This document shows positions 15,448 through 20,951 of a DNA stretch of 20,951 nucleotides, in pieces. The DNA is taken from the NCBI GenBank assembly GCA_947302895.1, contig CAMYWU010000003.1, forward strand, positions 1 to 20,951, given 5' to 3'. The notes below the pieces were generated by a model. It made no database searches, was not told where the DNA came from, and saw only the letters and a list, made by a program, of their open reading frames with translations. Every line of letters begins with the position of its first letter. Positions within the stretch are counted from its first letter, which is position 1. The stretch comes from an uncultured Clostridia bacterium. GTDB lineage: Bacteria; Bacillota; Clostridia; Oscillospirales; Acutalibacteraceae. The translations under genes were made by a program, and so were the position numbers.

Positions 15448-17172
15448 TTGAAGAAATACAACTATTTTGACGATGACGAAACTGATTTCTCCGGGAATGA
15501 TATAAATTCGCTCATCTCTTCCTTCGATGCTCCAAAGGAGGTTAAGAAAGAAGAAATAGACAGGTCTTTGAAAATCATTGAAGAAGACCAGAAAGAGCAG
15601 CGCTCAAAGGAAAAAGCAGCCGAAAAGAAGGCTAAAAAGGAAGCGGCTATTGCTGCTGTTAAGGCATTTTCCAAGAAGAGCGGTGAAAAAATTGTAACCG
15701 TTGCCCACAATGTAAAGCAAAAGAAGGTTTCCGAAGAGCTTGAAAATATGTCCGACCATAAAAAGCGGAATGTTACAATCGCTCTGATTTTCGTTTTCCT
15801 TGTTGTTTTTGTTTTGCTGGTATTCACAACGCTTCACGCCGTTAGCTCCGAGAATAAAAGAATTTCAAAATTCAATACGGATGCGGGAAAGATTTGCTCC
15901 CAGTATATAACCAAATACGGCAACTGCTCATATGAAAACCTCTATTCCCAGTATGGCATTATGGGCTACAGAATGAAGGGACTCTGCTTTGTCAGAGAGG
16001 TTGATTTCAATGACGATAACGTATCCGAGCTCCTTCTTTGCTATAACGACGGCGGCGAATACTACACCGAGGTTTGGGGATATAATAACGATAAATCGTT
16101 TGTTAATTTCTACCACGCAAAAGCAACTCAGACAGACAAAATGAGCAACGATGTCTGGATAACGATTTACACTAAAAACAACAAATATTATATCGGAACT
16201 CATTCGGGCGATAATCTTGAAAAGGTTGCCCTGTATGGACTCAAAGGAACAGAATTTGAGAAGAAATACAACGCAGATTATGATTCCGCTGCTCAGGCAT
16301 TTACCGTTAAAAAAGAGGTTGATGCAACCTCCTTTGAAAGGGTTAAACTTGCGGTTTTAGTTGAAGAAAAAGCGCTTGTAACAACTGAGCAGGTTTCAAA
16401 ATCAGTTGAATCCTTTATCGGAGCAACAGGGCTTTCAGAATTAATTAAGAGCTCGCAGAGCATACAGAATGCATATTATACGGTTGTTGATGAATTCAAC
16501 CAGACATACGGAAAAGCAAAGGTTGTTAAGAAAAACGGACTGACCTATATCGACGGTCTTGCCGCTGTTGACCTTGTTGATTTCAACGGCGACGGCAAGG
16601 ACGAGCTCGTTTTGGTTTACAGAAAAACCGTTAAAACAAGAAGCTCCGACGCAAAGGGCAATTATGTTGCCCAGACCGAGGATAAATACTATATTGAAAT
16701 TTATCGCTACAACGGAACAAAGGCAGTTCTTATATACAAGAACGAAAACATTTCAAACAGCCTCGGCGATTCTTCGGATATGTACTACGTCATAAAGAAG
16801 AAAAATGATAAGGCTTATTACTGTGTTAACGCATTTTCAAAACAGAACTACGGCAAGATAATTAACGCAAGCTCAACTGTTTTCAAATACGACGGCTCGC
16901 AGTTTACTCAGCAGAACAAAACGGCATACAGAACCCGCTACGGTTCAACCGAATACTTCATAAACGATAACGAGGTAAGCAAGTCAAAATTTGAAGAAAA
17001 GGGTTATGCAGTTCCCTATTTCGACGGAACAAGCGCTTATGATGAAAACACCTATACGGTAAGCTTCCTCCAGAGAAAACGCCTCAAGGCGGATAATATG
17101 GACAACCGTGTAAACGATACCATAAGCACAATAAGAAAGCTTAATTCCTCATATTCGGGAAGCGCAGAATAA
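15448..17172 (+). CDS. Single-pass membrane protein with duplicated calcium-loop ectodomain, unknown function
   Basis: A 574-residue protein not recognised as a named family. The first 105 residues are charged, Lys/Glu-rich and probably coiled-coil, and should be cytoplasmic. One membrane segment (about 108-132, ALIFVFLVVFVLLVFTTL) is followed by a large outside domain. That domain contains two similar halves: one with VDFNDDNVSELLLCY (about 185-199), the other with VDFNGDGKDELVLVY (about 378-392). In both, the acidic loop is followed by YY.E(V/I)..YN, a lysine/asparagine turn and a FxxxxxxF strand, as in FG-GAP-like calcium-binding repeats. The TTG start is chosen because GGGGGTGA lies just upstream; a TTG at 15421 adds nine residues and is less likely. 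The gene ends at a shared terminator. A sensor or envelope role is possible; nothing in the neighbours decides it. Confidence 0.85.
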   Translation: MKKYNYFDDDETDFSGNDINSLISSFDAPKEVKKEEIDRSLKIIEEDQKEQRSKEKAAEKKAKKEAAIAAVKAFSKKSGEKIVTVAHNVKQKKVSEELENMSDHKKRNVTIALIFVFLVVFVLLVFTTLHAVSSENKRISKFNTDAGKICSQYITKYGNCSYENLYSQYGIMGYRMKGLCFVREVDFNDDNVSELLLCYNDGGEYYTEVWGYNNDKSFVNFYHAKATQTDKMSNDVWITIYTKNNKYYIGTHSGDNLEKVALYGLKGTEFEKKYNADYDSAAQAFTVKKEVDATSFERVKLAVLVEEKALVTTEQVSKSVESFIGATGLSELIKSSQSIQNAYYTVVDEFNQTYGKAKVVKKNGLTYIDGLAAVDLVDFNGDGKDELVLVYRKTVKTRSSDAKGNYVAQTEDKYYIEIYRYNGTKAVLIYKNENISNSLGDSSDMYYVIKKKNDKAYYCVNAFSKQNYGKIINASSTVFKYDGSQFTQQNKTAYRTRYGSTEYFINDNEVSKSKFEEKGYAVPYFDGTSAYDENTYTVSFLQRKRLKADNMDNRVNDTISTIRKLNSSYSGSAE

Positions 17173-17175
17173 AGC

Positions 17176-17208
17176 AAAAACGCTCACGTTCAAAACGTGA
17201 GCGTTTTT
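17176..17208. terminator. Bidirectional hairpin terminator
   Basis: CGCTCACGTT and AACGTGAGCG-type arms around a 3-base loop, with five A on the left and seven T on the right. It lies 3 bases after one stop codon and 4 bases before the stop of the converging glycerophosphodiesterase gene, so it serves both. Confidence 0.92.
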
Positions 17209-17211
17209 TTC

Positions 17212-18069
17212 TTAATACTGCGTAAGACAGTCGGTTGTTATATATGTAACGCCTAAATCAACAAGGGTTTTCATCATCCGGCGGTCATCGGCCGCCCATG
17301 CTCCGAGCGGCAGACCCGCTTCAACGCATTTCTTTATAAGCTCGCCGCCGTTTTCAAAGTTCACCTTCTCGTTAACTCCGAAATCAATTCCGCAGTTTGC
17401 AATCGATTTTGCGCCTTCAATCGCTTCTTCGCTGATATCATCAACTATGTAGAGCAAGAGCGCCTCCTTATCAAGCTCCCTGATTTTCCTCAGGTTTTCC
17501 AGCTGGAAGGAAATATATGTTGGCGTAACGCCGTATTTTTCAACAAGGGCGATTATTTCATCATAATGCTCGGTGTTTTTCTTGCTCTTGAGCTCAATGA
17601 AGGCATTCATATTATATCTCTGGCATACCTCAAGATATTCCTCAAGGGTGCATATTTTCAGATTTTCATATTTATCAACATTGTGCCCGTTATTTGTATT
17701 AAGCTTAAGAAGCTCCTCATAGGTTGATTTTTCAATATTCTTTGAGGCGTTCATCATTCTGAAAGTAACAAAGTCATGATGAATAACCCAAACGCCGTCG
17801 GCAGTTCGGTATATATCGCACTCATTTCCCCAGAAGCCTGCCTTGCCCGCCTCTTCAAAGGCAGGAAGAGTATTTTCAGGCGCAGCCGAACGGTATCCTC
17901 TGTGGGCAACAAGCCTTGTCTGGGGGTTCATAATATCCGCAACCGCCGCATCGTTATAATCAACGGTTTTATAAAACTTATTAAACTTGGCTATTCCAAT
18001 TCCGATTGCTGTTGCCGTAACAGCGGCAACGGCTGTTATTATCAATGCTTTTTTATTCTTCTTTTTCAT
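17212..18069 (-). CDS. Membrane-anchored glycerophosphodiester phosphodiesterase family protein
   Basis: Expected to hydrolyse glycerophosphodiesters, or related lipid or teichoic-acid-like polymers, outside the cell. In the 285 residues, an N-terminal hydrophobic segment (about 8-28) acts as signal anchor. The catalytic domain shows VAHRGYRSAAPENTLPAF at 54-71 (His56, Arg57, Glu65), ECD with Glu83 and Asp85, the second catalytic His98 in VIHHDF, ELKSK with Glu159 and Lys161, and the barrel end GVTYITTDCL at 273-282. Length is normal. The ATG lies inside the end of the upstream nitroreductase gene (17-bp overlap) and has only a weak AGAAG before it, so translation probably depends on coupling. 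Substrate is not decidable from sequence. Confidence 0.92.
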   Translation of the reverse strand: MKKKNKKALIITAVAAVTATAIGIGIAKFNKFYKTVDYNDAAVADIMNPQTRLVAHRGYRSAAPENTLPAFEEAGKAGFWGNECDIYRTADGVWVIHHDFVTFRMMNASKNIEKSTYEELLKLNTNNGHNVDKYENLKICTLEEYLEVCQRYNMNAFIELKSKKNTEHYDEIIALVEKYGVTPTYISFQLENLRKIRELDKEALLLYIVDDISEEAIEGAKSIANCGIDFGVNEKVNFENGGELIKKCVEAGLPLGAWAADDRRMMKTLVDLGVTYITTDCLTQY

Positions 18070-18829
18070 CTTTTTCTTCTATCTCAAATTTAATCTTCTG
18101 TGTTTTTGTTTCTTCAAATATATTGTTTTCATTCCAATGACCGTTAATTCCCTTTGCCTTGCAGCCCAAAACAAAATGGAGCTTGGCAATACCGAAATCA
18201 ATGCTTCTGTCGGAATACGGTTCATCAACATATGCGCTTAAAACCGAGTTTTCATATCTGAAATGAACGGGTCGCCTGTTCACCGCTGAGGGCGCCATTT
18301 CAACAAGCTTCATTGCATATGCATATTCATCGCTGATTTTCTTATCGCAAACCTCAAACATATCCTGATAGCTCTTGCATTTCTTATGCGTTGCGTTATA
18401 CATCGTTTTTTCAACAGCGTTTCTTCGCTCCTTGGGATATCCGATTGTTATAACGCAGTAAAGGCGCTTGTTTCGGGGCAGCTTCGTCATTTCGTAAACC
18501 TTGTTTTCATTGAAGGTTCCCGAAACCCAGCAGGTTCCGAGTCCGTGGTAAACACATTGAAGAACAATGCCCTCGCCATAGTAGCCAGCCTCCTCCATAG
18601 CCTTTTGGGAATCTGGACCGCATACCGCAATCATCGAAAACTTGCCCTGAAAAATCCTGAAAGCAGGAGTTGCATCGTCGATAAAAATCAAATCCAGATC
18701 GCTTGATTCATTAACGGCTTCAACCATTTCTTTTATTACATTTTTAATTCCCTCATCAAGGGGCTTGTTTTTATATGCCCTTCGGGAGTGCCGCATTTCA
18801 ATGGCTTTAATATATTCCTGAGTTGTCAT
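18053..18829 (-). CDS. Nitroreductase-family flavoprotein (TM1586-like)
   Basis: A 258-residue soluble FMN-type oxidoreductase. The N-terminal half has the FMN-binding RHSRRAYKNKPL at 13-24 and the GLGTCWVSGTFN stretch at 96-107; the second half has APSAVNRRPVHF at 179-190 and DFGIAKLHF at 211-219. A tandem arrangement of two nitroreductase-like halves in one chain fits the TM1586 type, which may act without a dimer partner. The physiological substrate is unknown. AAGGAT precedes the ATG. The charged tail EIEEKDEKEE is partly shaped by overlap with the next gene. It is first in a two-gene operon with the glycerophosphodiesterase; no functional link between the two is evident. Confidence 0.88.
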   Translation of the reverse strand: MTTQEYIKAIEMRHSRRAYKNKPLDEGIKNVIKEMVEAVNESSDLDLIFIDDATPAFRIFQGKFSMIAVCGPDSQKAMEEAGYYGEGIVLQCVYHGLGTCWVSGTFNENKVYEMTKLPRNKRLYCVITIGYPKERRNAVEKTMYNATHKKCKSYQDMFEVCDKKISDEYAYAMKLVEMAPSAVNRRPVHFRYENSVLSAYVDEPYSDRSIDFGIAKLHFVLGCKAKGINGHWNENNIFEETKTQKIKFEIEEKDEKEE

Positions 18830-18910
18830 ATTTTATCCTTTATGAGTTCGAGCTCCGGCTTAAAGGGTCTTGCGGACAGCAATTATATAATAGCCGACCG
18901 CAGGTCCCGA

Positions 18911-18942
18911 AATTCGTAATTCGTAACTCGTAATTCGTAATT
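18911..18942. repeat. 7-bp tandem repeat (AATTCGT), 4.6 copies
   Basis: Three units are identical and the third copy reads AACTCGT. It lies in the leader of the nitroreductase operon, just after the predicted transcription start. A GACC-gca-GGTC dyad follows at 18896-18906. Short arrays of this type occur between genes in gut Clostridia; no function is known to me. Confidence 0.75.
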
Positions 18943-18948
18943 AAACAA

Positions 18949-18977
18949 ATTATACCACAATTAATATTGAAACTCAA
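18949..18977 (-). promoter_or_regulatory. Promoter of the nitroreductase operon, overlapping the asnB end
   Basis: On the minus strand TTGAGT, 17 bases and a consensus TATAAT with TGG before it. The -35 box lies within the last codons of asnB. The leader is about 110 bases. No terminator for asnB is visible in 18830-18960, so read-through from asnB may add to transcription. Confidence 0.65.
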
Positions 18978-20784
18978 CATTATACTTTCTTATCCATACA
19001 TAAATCTGCAGAATATAGGCTAAAACCTGGGGCGTTCTCATAAGCTGACCGTACCAGGGCTCACGCATGCTTTCGGGGTTTTTCATAAGCTCTTCAACAG
19101 CAGAAACATTGAGCATATCATAAAGCGGACAGGTTTTATCGTGAATTGCATAATCGGTCATCCTGCAAACCTCACGCAGATAAACGGGGTTAAAGGTTTT
19201 TGGATACGGGCTTTTTTTGCGCCAGGTTATAATCTCGGGGAGCTCGTTTTCAAACGCCTTTCGCAGTATTCCCTTCTCCCTGCCTTCAAACGCCTTTATG
19301 CTCCACGGCATATTATAAGCGTATTCAACAATGCGCCAGTCGCAAAACGGTACCCTGACCTCAAGCGAGGCTTCCATACTCATAACATCCTTGCGAACAA
19401 GCAGGGTTTGCATAAACCAATCGAGATTTAAAACAAACATCTCCCTCATTCGTGCTTCAAGCGCAGAATCCGAGGGCAGTTTATCAACCCTTGCAACAGT
19501 TTCAAGATATGCATTTTTGGCATATTCCTCACCCTCGGGCAAAAAGCCGTTTTTCAAAATGCTCTTGCGAACATCAACGGAGCGGGACCAGGGGAAGGTT
19601 TCTTCAAAGAGGATTTCGCTTCTGTGGTACCAGGGATATCCGCCGAAAATCTCATCCGCACATTCGCCCGAAAGCGCAACGGTATAGTTCTTTTTAACCT
19701 CCTTGCAAAAAAGCAGAAGGCTTGAATCAACGTCGCAGAAACCGGGGCATGAACGTGCTATTGCCGCATCAATGAGCGCATCGGCAACATCCGTATTGCT
19801 CAAAACAATATTATGATGCTCGCTGCCGATATAATCGGAAATAAGATTTATATAATCTGAATCCTTGTTTGGCTGAAAAGCGCTTGACTCAAAGAAAACA
19901 TCGTTATCAACATAGTCAACAGAATAGGTGTTGAGCGTTTTGCCCATATCCTTATAATAATCGGAGGCAACCCTTGAAATAATCGAGGAATCAAGCCCGC
20001 CGCTTAAAAAGGTGCAAAGAGGCGCATCGGAAACAAGCTGACGGCGAATTGCATCCGTAACAAGAAAATGGGTTTGCTCCTGAGCCGAAACAAAATCCTC
20101 CTCAAAGGGCTTTGCTTCAAGCTTCCAATATGAATTAACAGAAAATTTGCCGTCCTTATACAGCATATAGCAAGCGGGCGGAAGCTCCTTTATATCCCGA
20201 AAAACCGTTTTGCCGATTGTTTTTGCAGGACCGAGCATAAATATCTCGTTAAGCCCTTCCCTGCTGCAAACAGGCTCAACCCCACGAACATATAAGAGGC
20301 TCTCAATTCTTGAAGCAAAGGCAAAGGTTTTGCCTTTAAACGAATAATAAAGCGGCTTAACGCCAATCCTATCACGGCATAAAAACAGTTCGCTGCTTTC
20401 ATTATTATAAACCGCATAGGCAAAAATTCCGTTGAACTTCTCGGCGCTTCTCTCTCGCCACATATGAAAGGCTTTAAGAACAACCTCAGTATCGCAATCC
20501 GTATCAAAACGGTAGCCGAAGCTCTCAAGCTCATGGCGAATTTCCGCCGTGTTATACAGCTCGCCGTTATAAACAATAGTATACGGACCAAAGCTCATCG
20601 GCTGCGCTCCACGCTTAACATCAATAACCGCAAGTCGGCGGTGAATCAGCGCCGCACTCTTCTCAATCATTTCGCCTCGTGAATCGGGTCCTCGCATTTT
20701 AAGGGAGTTGCTGATTTTCCAGATACTCTCCCTCTCATTTCTCAAATCAATGTTATCACTAAGTATTCCTGCAATTCCACACAT
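18961..20784 (-). CDS. asnB: Asparagine synthase (glutamine-hydrolysing)
   Basis: Makes asparagine from aspartate, glutamine and ATP in the cytoplasm. The 607 residues include the class II amidotransferase domain (about 2-210) with the nucleophile Cys2 exposed after removal of Met1 (MCGIAGI), RGPD at 31-34, and NGELYN at 73-78. The synthase domain (about 235-607) has the ATP pyrophosphatase P-loop SGGLDSS at 261-267, then SGECADEIFGGYPW and LEVRVPFCDW. Length is close to the usual 610-630. GAGGTGAT lies 5 bases before the ATG. No promoter could be picked with confidence in 20785-20896, which is shared with the divergent tRNA. Some homologues modify other acceptors in peptidoglycan or peptide synthesis; all asparagine-synthase motifs are intact here. 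Confidence 0.95.
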   Translation of the reverse strand: MCGIAGILSDNIDLRNERESIWKISNSLKMRGPDSRGEMIEKSAALIHRRLAVIDVKRGAQPMSFGPYTIVYNGELYNTAEIRHELESFGYRFDTDCDTEVVLKAFHMWRERSAEKFNGIFAYAVYNNESSELFLCRDRIGVKPLYYSFKGKTFAFASRIESLLYVRGVEPVCSREGLNEIFMLGPAKTIGKTVFRDIKELPPACYMLYKDGKFSVNSYWKLEAKPFEEDFVSAQEQTHFLVTDAIRRQLVSDAPLCTFLSGGLDSSIISRVASDYYKDMGKTLNTYSVDYVDNDVFFESSAFQPNKDSDYINLISDYIGSEHHNIVLSNTDVADALIDAAIARSCPGFCDVDSSLLLFCKEVKKNYTVALSGECADEIFGGYPWYHRSEILFEETFPWSRSVDVRKSILKNGFLPEGEEYAKNAYLETVARVDKLPSDSALEARMREMFVLNLDWFMQTLLVRKDVMSMEASLEVRVPFCDWRIVEYAYNMPWSIKAFEGREKGILRKAFENELPEIITWRKKSPYPKTFNPVYLREVCRMTDYAIHDKTCPLYDMLNVSAVEELMKNPESMREPWYGQLMRTPQVLAYILQIYVWIRKYNVEFQY

Positions 20785-20848
20785 TCAAATCACCTCAGGA
20801 TTATCATATGCAGAAATAAAAATAATGCATTGATTTTCAAAAAAACTA

Positions 20849-20877
20849 TTGACTAATATTTTTTCTTATGCTATATT
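20849..20877 (+). promoter_or_regulatory. Promoter of the tRNA-Thr gene
   Basis: TTGACT, a 17-base spacer and TATATT with TGC before it (extended -10), ending 19 bases before the mature tRNA. Well formed, as expected for a stable RNA gene. Confidence 0.75.
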
Positions 20878-20896
20878 ATTTAAGCGTTAAAAACAC

Positions 20897-20951
20897 GCTG
20901 GTGTAGCTCAGTTGGTAGAGCAGCTGATTTGTAATCAGCAGGTCAGGGGTT
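20897..20951 (+). tRNA. tRNA-Thr (anticodon TGT), cut by the window edge
   Basis: The 5' acceptor arm GCTGGTG is followed by TA, a D arm (GCTC-AGTTGGTA-GAGC), and the anticodon arm GCTGA-TTTGTAA-TCAGC with anticodon TGT, then the variable loop and the start of the T arm. About 55 of the expected 73-76 bases are inside the window. Further tRNA genes may follow outside it. Confidence 0.95.

Overview
The window looks like chromosomal DNA of a low-to-middle GC Bacillota bacterium, most likely an anaerobic gut Clostridia of the Oscillospirales/Ruminococcaceae type. The reasons are a PEP/pyruvate dikinase of the Clostridium symbiosum type, a VanW-family lipoprotein, secreted proteins with BIG_2, FIVAR, leucine-rich and dockerin-like modules, strong AGGAGG ribosome binding sites, and sigma-A-like promoters with 17-base spacers and often a TG extension of the -10 box. 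The genus is inference. No phage, plasmid, CRISPR or classical insertion sequence is visible.

Layout. 1-3304: ppdK on the minus strand with a hairpin terminator, its own promoter and a dyad in its leader. 3050-5840: glmU on the plus strand, bracketed by two structured inverted-repeat elements (3101-3283 and about 4726-4870), then a VanW-family lipoprotein gene broken by a frameshift, ending in a 48-bp perfect palindrome that serves both converging units. 5844-13956: a minus-strand two-gene operon for secreted proteins. Its first gene encodes a 2200-residue BIG_2/FIVAR repeat protein and its second a leucine-rich-repeat protein with a single dockerin-like calcium loop. The stop codon of the first is embedded in the ribosome binding site of the second. 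14028-17208: apgM and a calcium-loop membrane protein of unknown function, each with its own promoter, both on the plus strand, ending at a bidirectional terminator. 17212-18977: a minus-strand pair, nitroreductase and a membrane-anchored glycerophosphodiesterase, overlapping by 17 bp, with a promoter that reaches into the end of the next gene. 18961-20784: asnB on the minus strand. 20849-20951: a promoter and the first 55 bases of a tRNA-Thr(TGT), cut by the window edge.

Together the housekeeping genes cover central carbon metabolism (ppdK, apgM), cell-wall precursor synthesis (glmU) and asparagine synthesis (asnB). The accessory content lies in the secreted and envelope proteins. The best candidate for an undescribed system is the 8-kb operon of the giant repeat protein and its dockerin-like partner. 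The second is the pair of elements around glmU, whose arms keep a hairpin architecture although the hairpin sequences differ. Three open reading frames have upstream starts that the ribosome binding sites contradict; corrected starts are given (7226, 14115, 15448).
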